DNA of 43,128 bases, from the NCBI GenBank assembly GCA_014382665.1, contig JACNJH010000145.1, positions 1-43,128 on the forward strand, written 5' to 3'. A program made the translations under genes and the position numbers. This DNA is from Candidatus Desulfatibia profunda (lineage in GTDB: Bacteria; Desulfobacterota; Desulfobacteria; Desulfobacterales; UBA11574). Every line of letters starts with the position of its first letter. The first letter of the stretch is position 1. The notes under the pieces are model-generated. The model searched no databases. It was given only the letters and a program-made list of their open reading frames with translations, and had not been told where the DNA came from. Shown here one piece after another: positions 35,744-43,128 of this stretch.

Positions 35744-37888
35744 ATGATCCGCATCAACGACATACTTGACAAGATTGCCGAGTATAATCCGGAAGCAGAT
35801 CTGGATATTATTGAGCGGGCCTATGTTTATTCTGCCAGGGTTCATGATGGGCAAACTCGGCTCTCCGGAGAGCCGTATCTGTCGCACCCTCTGGAAGTGG
35901 CCGGTATTCTCGCAGACATGAAACTCGATGTTGTCAGTGTCGCCGCCAGCCTATTGCATGACGTGATCGAAGACACGCATGCGACTTTGGAAGAAATAAA
36001 GGGGATGTTTGGAGATGATATTACCAATATCGTCTCCGGGGTCACCAAACTGAGTGTTCTTCCATTTGACGGTTCTCAGGCCCGCCAGGCAGAAAGTATC
36101 CGCAAGATGATCCTGGCCATGGCGGACGACATCCGGGTGATCCTGATCAAACTGGCCGACCGACTCCACAATATGAGAACATTGAAGTTTCATTCAGAGT
36201 CGAAAAGAATAAAAATTGCCAAGGAAACCCTTGATATCTACGCACCTATTGCTGCACGTCTCGGAATTTACTGGATCAAAAAGGAGCTTGAAGACACATC
36301 GTTTATGTATCTTCAACCCGAGGAATATGAAAGAATCAGAAATCTCGTCAACACGGACCGGGAGGCGCGCGATCAATATATCCAGACCGTCAAAAGCTTC
36401 CTCGAAAAAAATATGGATGGCGACGGTTTAAAATGCGAGATTCTGGGCCGTTACAAGTACTATTACAGTATCTATCAGAAAATGATCAAACAGGGCCTGG
36501 CATTTGAGGAAGTTTACGATATTATCGCGTTCAGAATTATTCTTGATACAATCCCGAAGTGTTATGAAGCACTTGGTATCGTCCATTCATTGTGGAAACC
36601 GGTTTCCGGAAAGTTCAAGGATTATATCGGCGTCCCTAAACCCAACATGTATCAGTCCCTGCATACCACCGTTATCGGATCCTATGGGGAACGAATTGAA
36701 ATCCAGATTAGAACCCATGAAATGGATAAAGTGGCCCAAGCCGGCATCGCCGCTCACTGGAGTTATAAAGAAGGCAGAAGCTTCGATGAGAATATTAACA
36801 AGACGTTTGCCTGGATACAGAATCTGGTTGAAAACCAGGAAAATATAAGGGACCCCGATGAATTTCTGGAAAATGTGCGCATTGATCTCTTTCCCGATGA
36901 GGTTTATGTTTTTACGCCGCGCGGTGAAATCAAATCGATTCCCCGGGGTGCCACACCGGTTGATTTTGCTTATTTAATCCATACGGAGGTGGGAAATCAG
37001 TGCATCGGAGCCAAGGTAAACGGCCGGATTGTTCCGCTGCCGTATGAACTGCAAACCGGTGACACGGTTGAAATTATCACATCAAAGAAGGGGCGACCGA
37101 GCAAAGACTGGCTTAATTTTGTCAAAACGGTCAAAGCGCGCGGCAGAATCAGACAGTGGATTAAGACACTCGAAAAAGAACGCAGTCTCACCCTTGGGCG
37201 CGAAATGTGCGAAAAGGCTTTTCGCAAGCACCGCTTGAATTTTAACACGCTTTTGAAATCAGAAGAAATGGAGAAATCTGTTGAACATTTCGGCTTTAAG
37301 ACCCTTGACGACCTTATCGCCAGTGTTGGCTACGGTAAGATCACTCCTCTGCAGATTATTCATAGAGTCGCCCCCAAACCCGAAGAAGAAGTAAAGCCGG
37401 AATCGATCTTAGACAAGATTATTGGGCGGGTGCGGAAGAAGAAACCCAAAACGGGCGTGATTGTAAAGGGCGTTGACGACATTCTGATTAAGTTCGGCAA
37501 GTGCTGTCAGCCGGTTCCCGGTGATTCGATAACCGGTTACATCACCAGAGGTTATGGTGTCACCGTTCACCGATCCCGATGTGTAAATGCTTTAAAAATG
37601 AGTCCTGAAAGACAGATCGATGTCCAGTGGGATACGAGTATCGGCGATACTTATCCGGTCAAGATTTGTGTCCGCTCCTATGACAGGGTTGGAATGCTGG
37701 CGGATATTGCCTCCAATATCAGCAAGAACGGCGCCAACATACTCAGCGCAAGCACCGAAACCCGGCAAAGCAAGATCGTTGACAGCTTTTTTACCATAGC
37801 GGTTAAAGACACCGACCATTTGAACAGGGTTCTAACATCGATCAGGAAGGTAAAGCATGTTCAGGATGTTAAGCGGATTGACAAATGA
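35744..37888 (+). CDS. rsh: bifunctional (p)ppGpp synthetase/hydrolase
   Basis: A 714-aa Rel/SpoT homologue starting at the ATG 35744, ten bases after proS. The HD hydrolase domain is intact (H72-D73 and E76-D77 in LLHDVIED). The synthetase domain has GRYKYYYSIYQKMIKQG and YDIIAFRIILDT, with GNRIEIQIRT-type motif. The TGS (about 390-450: YVFTPRGEIKSIPRGATPVDFAYLIH), a middle helical part and C-terminal ACT (about 645-714: VCVRSYDRVGMLADIASNIS) follow. Both activities look present, so it sets the stringent-response alarmone alone unless another synthetase exists. It ends seven bases from the end of the convergent rpmB. Confidence 0.95.
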   Translation: MIRINDILDKIAEYNPEADLDIIERAYVYSARVHDGQTRLSGEPYLSHPLEVAGILADMKLDVVSVAASLLHDVIEDTHATLEEIKGMFGDDITNIVSGVTKLSVLPFDGSQARQAESIRKMILAMADDIRVILIKLADRLHNMRTLKFHSESKRIKIAKETLDIYAPIAARLGIYWIKKELEDTSFMYLQPEEYERIRNLVNTDREARDQYIQTVKSFLEKNMDGDGLKCEILGRYKYYYSIYQKMIKQGLAFEEVYDIIAFRIILDTIPKCYEALGIVHSLWKPVSGKFKDYIGVPKPNMYQSLHTTVIGSYGERIEIQIRTHEMDKVAQAGIAAHWSYKEGRSFDENINKTFAWIQNLVENQENIRDPDEFLENVRIDLFPDEVYVFTPRGEIKSIPRGATPVDFAYLIHTEVGNQCIGAKVNGRIVPLPYELQTGDTVEIITSKKGRPSKDWLNFVKTVKARGRIRQWIKTLEKERSLTLGREMCEKAFRKHRLNFNTLLKSEEMEKSVEHFGFKTLDDLIASVGYGKITPLQIIHRVAPKPEEEVKPESILDKIIGRVRKKKPKTGVIVKGVDDILIKFGKCCQPVPGDSITGYITRGYGVTVHRSRCVNALKMSPERQIDVQWDTSIGDTYPVKICVRSYDRVGMLADIASNISKNGANILSASTETRQSKIVDSFFTIAVKDTDHLNRVLTSIRKVKHVQDVKRIDK

Positions 37889-37894
37889 CCCGGG

Positions 37895-38086
37895 CTAAGG
37901 TGCTTTGACAACATGACCGGATTTTATGCAACTGGTGCAAACCCTCAGCCGTTTGACCCTTCCGTTTTGAATTGTCCGCACTTTCTGCAGATTTGGATTG
38001 AAACGACGTTTGGTTACATTATGGGCATGGCTTACATTATGGCCGGACATCGGCTTTTTCCCGCATATTTCACACATCTTTGACAT
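37895..38086 (-). CDS. rpmB: ribosomal protein L28, zinc-binding form
   Basis: A 63-aa bL28 of the C+ type: [12 protein letters not shown] gives C5/C8 and [10 protein letters not shown] gives the second pair. [18 protein letters not shown] matches the rRNA-binding stretch. It belongs to the 50S subunit. It is leftward and converges with rsh; the two stops are separated by six bases, so their transcripts may overlap. Confidence 0.96.
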   Translation of the reverse strand: MSKMCEICGKKPMSGHNVSHAHNVTKRRFNPNLQKVRTIQNGRVKRLRVCTSCIKSGHVVKAP

Positions 38087-38207
38087 GATTATTACTCCGC
38101 CAATAAGGTTGATATTCTATAAAATCAGAACATGACCACTTACAACAAATTATTATTGGTGTAAAGGGTTATTTTACCAAGCCTGCTTCCGAGTTCTATG
38201 TAAGCAT

Positions 38208-39230
38208 CTATTTATCAGCCGTTTGTTTAATATTTTTAAGTATATTTTCCAATAGTGTTTTCCCTGCTTCTGTGGTGCTCAGATCGTAGACCCCTACCAC
38301 AAACGTCCCCGCCTGGGTCTCGATTATCGTTTTATGATAGGGTTCCTCTGAAATAAAACCGTGTTTCCCGAACCCATCAAGGGGCAGGCATTTTTCCCCG
38401 GACTTATTTAAAAAAGACCTGTGTTGTTCCACGGCGCCAACGGCATCCTGGTATGAGGGCATAATGGCAATGAATACCGAAGCGTTTTGGCCTTCAACTT
38501 GATAATTGCACATAATGCCTTTGTCCAGAAACTCGTGTCCGAGTATGCCTCCTTTTATATAGTGTTCCGATCCGGCAATCCTTCCCTTTTCAGGAAGATA
38601 GGAAAGCTCCTGCGGCAAGGTATTGTCACCCGGCAAATGCCGGGCAATGATGGCGGCCATGGTCTGAATCACGCTCTTTTCGTTCTTGCTGATAATATAG
38701 GCCTGTATTTCAACGTAAAATCTGTCTTTATGGAAAGCCAGGTAATCATCGGAACCAATGGCCGCCGTGCCGAAGTTCAAAGAAGATGCCTGGCCGTTTC
38801 TTCTTGACTGGAACACGCCAAAGGCATTCAACTTGGTGCCCATATCATAAATATCGACCGTCACAGCGTCTTTATTTTCTGGAACAGAAGCGTAATTTGC
38901 CCCTGTCAGTTCGATAAAACCAAATCCGATAAAAAATTCTGCGGCACCGTTGATATATTCATAAAGGTTTTGGGGGGTATAACGATAGGGCTGTGCTTCC
39001 AGCTTCCATCCCGGTACCGGCAGAGCAGTGCTGAAAATGGCCCCGATACCGGATTCAGCCTCGGTGTCGGTACATGTTCCGATCATAATGAGCAGAACCA
39101 AAAGCAAACTTTTACAGCAGCGCAAAACCGGTTTAACCGGGCCGCATTTATGCAAAATGAATGTGTGCACGGCGCATTCGCTCCGAAATGTTGATGCCGT
39201 TAATACATCGTAGATCTCCGGGACGTCCAT
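38208..39230 (-). CDS. DUF6599-like exported protein
   Basis: A frame of up to 340 residues. The exported part after a hydrophobic stretch (SLLLVLLIMIGTCTDTEAESG) has the pattern LYEYINGAAEFFIGFGFIEL, VDIYDMGTKLNAFGVFQSRR, which I take as a DUF6599 protein (known mainly from Deltaproteobacteria and Acidobacteria). The actual start is uncertain: the ATG at 39228-39230 adds ~45 extra residues before the signal, and TTG codons nearer the hydrophobic stretch (for example the one giving LRCCKSLLLVLL) would give a normal signal peptide. Role unknown; probably periplasmic. Confidence 0.7.
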   Translation of the reverse strand: MDVPEIYDVLTASTFRSECAVHTFILHKCGPVKPVLRCCKSLLLVLLIMIGTCTDTEAESGIGAIFSTALPVPGWKLEAQPYRYTPQNLYEYINGAAEFFIGFGFIELTGANYASVPENKDAVTVDIYDMGTKLNAFGVFQSRRNGQASSLNFGTAAIGSDDYLAFHKDRFYVEIQAYIISKNEKSVIQTMAAIIARHLPGDNTLPQELSYLPEKGRIAGSEHYIKGGILGHEFLDKGIMCNYQVEGQNASVFIAIMPSYQDAVGAVEQHRSFLNKSGEKCLPLDGFGKHGFISEEPYHKTIIETQAGTFVVGVYDLSTTEAGKTLLENILKNIKQTADK

Positions 39231-39316
39231 AAATATATAAACAACTTTATATTCTGATGATATAATTATTTTATTTTAGTCTTTTTCGCCTTTTGCTGAA
39301 ACTTATTTTGCCACTT

Positions 39317-39341
39317 TTGAGGTCACAATTTGTGACCTCAA
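39317..39341. promoter_or_regulatory. perfect 12-bp-arm palindrome, possible operator
   Basis: TTGAGGTCACAA-T-TTGTGACCTCAA, a 25-base palindrome with a single central base. It lies ~90 bases upstream of the leftward DUF6599 gene. The shape fits a dimeric repressor operator; the short loop makes a simple terminator less likely. Confidence 0.5.
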
Positions 39342-39371
39342 GTTGTACTTCCAGGAGCCTCAAAAAAAGAA

Positions 39372-39410
39372 AAAGCCCTTCTAAGCATTCTTTGAGCAAA
39401 GAAGGGCTTT
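39372..39410. terminator. terminator-like hairpin
   Basis: AAAGCCCTTCT (39372-39382) pairs with AGAAGGGCTTT (39400-39410) in an 11-bp stem, flanked by an A-tract on the left and TTTCATT on the right. It could stop transcription in both directions. Confidence 0.55.
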
Positions 39411-39515
39411 CATTATTTGTAGAGCCATAAGGCCCCCTATATGTAAGAAGTTTGTACCTATCCGTGCCGGCAAAATAACTGTCTGACCTTAAATGAAAAA
39501 ATTAAGTGTATCAAT

Positions 39516-39701
39516 ATGTTACAAAACAGGGGTTTTGGCGAAGGGAAAATTGTATCGTTTCTACACACTGAAAATCGCGGGTTAGGGTTTATTTCACGCA
39601 AAGGCCAGGGATCTAAGGAATTAGAAGACATCGTAATTAGAGGGGACGTTAGTGCAGAAAGTTCTTGGCAATCGATTTCAATTTTGAAAGCTATGGATTA
39701 G
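39516..39701 (+). CDS. possible small cold-shock-like protein
   Basis: A 61-aa frame. GEGKIVSFLHTENRGLGFISRKG resembles the start of an OB-fold/cold-shock domain (G-x-I-x-x-F ... G-F-G-F-I), and IVIRGDVSAE could be the next strand. It is shorter than a typical Csp (65-70) and there is no good ribosome binding site before the ATG. It may be a real nucleic-acid-binding protein or a decayed copy. Confidence 0.35.
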   Translation: MLQNRGFGEGKIVSFLHTENRGLGFISRKGQGSKELEDIVIRGDVSAESSWQSISILKAMD

Positions 39702-39828
39702 GCCGAGATTAGCGAGATTTGATGCCCCCAGGTAGCGCATAATCTAATTTTTATGATTACAGGCAAACTCATCATAGAAACTGATCGTTCCAGATATCAC
39801 TGCAGACCCTCAGAGTATCAGTCCGCCA

Positions 39829-39850
39829 AAAAACCTGAGATATGTCTGAC
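39829..39850. repeat. 22-bp direct repeat, left copy
   Basis: AAAAACCTGAGATATGTCTGAC recurs at 42807-42828 with one mismatch (CCTGAG/CCTGTG). The two copies bracket the TPR-CHAT gene. Confidence 0.6.
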
Positions 39851-40144
39851 TTTGACGGTTTTTTTATGAAATTTCGAACCCTTCTCTCATTTCTCCGACC
39901 AGCTGCAGATTGAGATTGAGGATTGGCACGAGGTTTCCTTTTATCCGTACCTCAACTTTTCTGAAGCTGCAATCCATAGCAGCTATCCTGAGTTTCGGAT
40001 TGATGATTCCGAATCCCAATCCATGCCCTTCATGGGATGGCATGGATTTATGATTGAAGGCAGAGTACCAGTACTCAATCATCAAGTCAATATGAAAAAA
40101 TCAGGGTCAACCCCCAATTCTGTATTAATAAAATCCTTGTCTTC

Positions 40145-42451
40145 TTATTGCACTGATCCTGTTATTTGAAACGCAGCCCAGAAGTATGGATGGGAATTAT
40201 AGGTATCTTTGACCTTCAATTGCGCTAAGCGCAGCGCGCTCCGTTTGTCACTTTCTTTTAAGGATTTGTAAAACTCCTGCATCAGGATGGAGGTTGCTTT
40301 GTCATCAACTTTCCAAAGGCTGGAAACGATTGAACTTGTCCCTGCGTAAAGAAAACCACGGGTAAAACCGACCACGTCGTCGCCGTTGGCCACCTTGCCC
40401 AGTGCAGTTTCACAGGCGGAAAGGGTCACCAAGTCGGCAGGCAAACGCAGATCGTAAAGTTCTCCCACTGTAAGCGTACCATCATTTTCACTATCGCTGG
40501 ACATTAGCAGGCCAGATGACAATGGTTTTTCCGCATCAAATGTTCCATGAGTGGCAAAATGAAGATAGCGGAATCCAGCGCCATATTGTTTTACGGCAGT
40601 CTCTGTGGCTTGGCTACGGAGGAGCAACTTGGATTTGGGTTGGTCTTTTGTTATTGCTATCACTTCATTTTGGGCTCCAGGCAAATCATAAGTCGGATCA
40701 CCCAAATCAGGATTACCAAAGGCAAGCAAATTGCCTGCATGACCTTCACGCCGATCTTTTAGGAACTTCATAACACTGGCGCTGGGTAATACCCGTATAT
40801 TGTATCTGTCGATCAGATATTCCTCCCCTGAATTAAGCGCATTGAATGGCAGATAGTGAAGCGCTCCATGAGGGACAATGGTAAGATTTGTTGATTGAAT
40901 TGTCCTTTCTAAAGGTTTAATTAGCTTTTCGTATAAGGATTGACCCTCCAATTGGCATTGGTAGGAGTCTCGACTCATAATATGCTGTCTAAACAACTCT
41001 ATCCTCCGCCTTAAGTCTTTTACATCCAGCTTCACCCCTTTTACTTGGTCACGGTTGACTATGAATGCATAGAATGTATCTCCAGACCCAAAGTATTCGA
41101 TCAAGGTTTCTCTCGGTGGGATCAATTGTTGGATTCCTGCAATGTCAGGCTGGGTAACAGTTACAAGGGATGCCAGTTCGGGGTCGGCTATCTTAATTTC
41201 TCTTTTAAGCTTGATGACAATAGCACGTTGTTTGCTGGCCTGATCTAAATTAACAGTTCCATCCTGTACAGTAGATTCGTATTCTGCTATGTATAGCTTT
41301 GCAAGCAGTTCAGTTGAATCCTTGAGCTTTTCATTAACCCCAGCAAATCGCTCACGAGCAGATAGCATATCAACCAAAGCCCGTGCTTTAGCCCTTTCAA
41401 CGTACTCAAATGCCTCTGAATATTGGCCTTGATTAAATAGCAGAGCGACTATGTTGTTGTAAACTTGCTGCTTGTCACCAACAAATCCAATTTTCCCTGC
41501 TTCAGTATTAATATTAGCTCTGTGCAGTTCAATTACATTAACTGCAAGTTGATAAAACTTTATTGCTTCTTTCCTATTTCCTTCCGCAAGCGATATGGCT
41601 CCTCTATCTGCTAAAATTTGATAATAGATCGAGGCATTGGTTTCAATGGCTGGATGTTTTAAAAGCTCGTCATAACCAGCCTTTGACTTTATAAAATCCC
41701 CCGTTTCAAAATGTATCTTTTGATATAAAAAGTTCTTCAGTAAATCTTCATATTCGGAACGATTACCAGCACCTATTCTATAAAAAAATGGAGCACCCCC
41801 ATAACTCTCTAAAAAGCTTTTAGCTCTATTATAATCCCCGAGTGCAACACAAATCTTTATCTTTCCTAACTGCAGAATTGTATATAGTGCATCCCCTCTA
41901 ATTACTGCTTTGTAACTTTCAAGCTTTTCAAGCATATTTAATGCCTTCTCTTTTTCCCCAGATAACGCATATGCAACCCCTAATCGACCAAGGGCATCGA
42001 TATAGGGATAATCGGTACTTTTCCATGCGCTAACGCCTTCAGCAGTAATAAAATTTAAACTTTTTTCTCCATATTGAATTGCCTTTTCCCAATCACCAAG
42101 TTCTAAGAATGCCTCAGATTTTAAATTGTAAGCTCGGGTTTTGAATATCGTTTCAGTAAAGAATTGACCAAGTGCGTTAACCTCCGTTTTTTCAATCTTT
42201 TCCATCTTATCTGTGCACCTAAAAAAATCATTGTACTGCCTAACAGTGAGATAAGATGGGCACAAATAATAGAGGTCTATGCCTGAAGCCGACTCTAAAC
42301 CCCCATTTTTATTCACTGTGTTTATAATGCCATAGTGATCACCAGAGGAGTATTGGCTTTGAATTGTTGAAGCGCACCCGCCTAATAGGAAAAATATCAA
42401 AATTATGAAACCTAATGATTTAATCGTAGATGGTCTATTTATAACAATCAT
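40145..42451 (-). CDS. TPR-CHAT lipoprotein (caspase-fold protease)
   Basis: A 768-aa protein. A signal peptide ends in the lipobox LGGC (C26), so it is likely lipid-anchored facing the periplasm. A TPR array follows (about residues 95-350: for example AYNLKSEAFLELGDWEKAIQYGEKSL, EAFEYVERAKARALVDM). The C-terminal CHAT domain (about 480-765) has the catalytic dyad H635 in FATHG and C680 in SACETALG. CHAT proteins are caspase-like proteases, as in the Craspase/TPR-CHAT partner of type III-E CRISPR and other death/defence systems. Here there is no CRISPR array in the window. Substrate and trigger are unknown. Confidence 0.88.
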   Translation of the reverse strand: MIVINRPSTIKSLGFIILIFFLLGGCASTIQSQYSSGDHYGIINTVNKNGGLESASGIDLYYLCPSYLTVRQYNDFFRCTDKMEKIEKTEVNALGQFFTETIFKTRAYNLKSEAFLELGDWEKAIQYGEKSLNFITAEGVSAWKSTDYPYIDALGRLGVAYALSGEKEKALNMLEKLESYKAVIRGDALYTILQLGKIKICVALGDYNRAKSFLESYGGAPFFYRIGAGNRSEYEDLLKNFLYQKIHFETGDFIKSKAGYDELLKHPAIETNASIYYQILADRGAISLAEGNRKEAIKFYQLAVNVIELHRANINTEAGKIGFVGDKQQVYNNIVALLFNQGQYSEAFEYVERAKARALVDMLSARERFAGVNEKLKDSTELLAKLYIAEYESTVQDGTVNLDQASKQRAIVIKLKREIKIADPELASLVTVTQPDIAGIQQLIPPRETLIEYFGSGDTFYAFIVNRDQVKGVKLDVKDLRRRIELFRQHIMSRDSYQCQLEGQSLYEKLIKPLERTIQSTNLTIVPHGALHYLPFNALNSGEEYLIDRYNIRVLPSASVMKFLKDRREGHAGNLLAFGNPDLGDPTYDLPGAQNEVIAITKDQPKSKLLLRSQATETAVKQYGAGFRYLHFATHGTFDAEKPLSSGLLMSSDSENDGTLTVGELYDLRLPADLVTLSACETALGKVANGDDVVGFTRGFLYAGTSSIVSSLWKVDDKATSILMQEFYKSLKESDKRSALRLAQLKVKDTYNSHPYFWAAFQITGSVQ

Positions 42452-42877
42452 ATCTCAGCCTCAAAACTAATGAAATGAATGATAATGATAATAACTTTCT
42501 TTTTGAAAGCGGGTAATTCGAAATTGTTTGTATATGGGGCTCAGATAAGCAGCAACATATTGAAAGACCGAACTCAGTTCATGTGAGATTTCAGTGCAGA
42601 TTGGAATCGATATTCCACCTTATATGATATAGGAATCAGACGCAAGATGTTGGGATGCTTCAGATCGAGAGCCAGTTTCAGATTTTTTTTAAATATCACA
42701 CGGGAAGCTGGTATTGCAATATGTAATAGTGGTCAAAAAACCCCGTGCGAAGGCTGCTTTTAAGACCTGTGATAGTACGCATTAGGGTGAAAATATCAGC
42801 CCCCTCAAAAACCTGTGATATGTCTGACATAGAGGGCCAAGAGGAACATCCGCAAATAAGAAGTAAATAAAATAAAT
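42452..42877. other. intergenic region with right copy of the direct repeat
   Basis: 426 bases between the CHAT gene and the Fic gene. It contains the right copy of the 22-bp repeat (42807-42828) and a partial related word (ACCTGTGATAGT at about 42768). No gene supported. Promoter of the leftward CHAT gene should be in its left part. Confidence 0.4.
42807..42828. repeat. 22-bp direct repeat, right copy
   Basis: AAAAACCTGTGATATGTCTGAC, same orientation as the copy at 39829-39850, one mismatch, about 2.98 kb apart. Confidence 0.6.
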
Positions 42878-43128
42878 CTAAGGGTGGTTATATACTTGTT
42901 TACATTCCAAACTTTCAGAAACGAGGCGCCCAAGAAAAATTGCAAACGGCGCAATATCCTGTTCCACACTCCCGCTTTCCAACGCATTCATATAGTCGTC
43001 TCGTTTTTCAAGTGGAATAACGGTCCAGGGGTACCCGCCCGCAGCGAGCATCACGTTCATAAGAAATCTTCCAATACGGCCATTGCCATCCATGTACGGA
43101 TGGATATATACGAACACGAAGTGCCCCA
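42878..43128 (-). CDS. Fic-domain protein, 3' part (partial at right edge)
   Basis: About 82 residues of a Fic protein, running off the right edge at its 5' side. The catalytic Fic motif HPYMDGNGRIGRF (HPFx[D/E]GNGRxxR) is complete, with the His that starts AMP or other nucleotide transfer to a Ser/Thr/Tyr. The stop is TAG at 42878-42880. The inhibitory helix motif [ST]xxxE[GN] cannot be judged from this part because it may lie outside. Fic proteins act as toxins, effectors or housekeeping modifiers. Confidence 0.8.
   Translation of the reverse strand, partial: GHFVFVYIHPYMDGNGRIGRFLMNVMLAAGGYPWTVIPLEKRDDYMNALESGSVEQDIAPFAIFLGRLVSESLECKQVYNHP

Larger units (their letters stand above)
39231..40144. 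other. 914-base non-coding stretch with repeats
   Basis: This holds, in order: a 25-base palindrome at 39317-39341, a terminator hairpin at 39372-39410, a possible small gene at 39516-39701, and one copy of a 22-bp direct repeat at 39829-39850. A short leftward frame at 39864-40085 (73 codons) cannot be supported as a gene. Confidence 0.4.

Noticed and set aside
39864-40085. Leftward 73-codon frame downstream of the CHAT gene
   Set aside because: No ribosome binding site, no recognisable domain; composition could arise by chance.
40145-42451. Type III-E CRISPR (Craspase) context for the TPR-CHAT protein
   Set aside because: No repeat-spacer array, gRAMP/Cas7-11 or cas1 nearby, and this CHAT protein has a lipobox.

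Overview
The gene content and order point to a strictly anaerobic, Gram-negative Desulfobacterota ("deltaproteobacterial", Desulfobacterales-like) chromosome. Evidence: a four-part 2-oxoacid:ferredoxin oxidoreductase with a fused NAD(P)H/ferredoxin module; the run rpiB-glyA-dCMP deaminase-nrdR-ribD-ribE-ribBA-ribH-nusB; ispG-proS-rsh; an archaeal/eukaryal-type prolyl-tRNA synthetase; and outer-membrane type lipoproteins. This assignment is inference; there is no rRNA marker in the window.

Layout. 1-7100 is accessory DNA. It holds a truncated gene tail at the edge whose codons look like a diversity-generating-retroelement variable region, an unknown translationally coupled pair (128-aa protein plus small membrane protein), a five-gene leftward operon that is a recombinase-in-trio (RIT) element with a Cys-rich protein and a winged-helix-like protein in front, and a metacaspase coupled to a small membrane protein. 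7700-12300 is a porG/porD-gltD fusion/porA/porB operon. 12450-16400 is a patch of small or broken genes: an MntA-HepT toxin-antitoxin pair, a truncated unknown gene joined to a truncated CHASE2-adenylate cyclase that also carries a 4-bp duplication frameshift, and small hypotheticals. 16400-23600 has an MFS transporter, an Hsp20, then lon-rlpA-gmhB-recD2, where recD2 has lost its Walker A region and is out of frame.

23800-38100 is core housekeeping on the + strand (rpiB to nusB, small Cys proteins, a metallo-hydrolase, ispG, proS, rsh), with rpmB convergent to rsh. 38200-43128 is a DUF6599-like exported protein, a large TPR-CHAT lipoprotein (a second caspase-like protease) bracketed by a 22-bp direct repeat, and the end of a Fic protein.

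The most interesting non-textbook signals are: the RIT operon with two accessory proteins; the VR-like tail; a 199-bp MITE-like inverted repeat between ispG and proS; a recurring hairpin (ATAAAATYGC-loop-GCRATTTTAT) immediately before two genes, in one case swallowing the ispG start codon; an internally duplicated Cys/CQ-G-F protein; and two separate caspase-fold proteins with membrane links.
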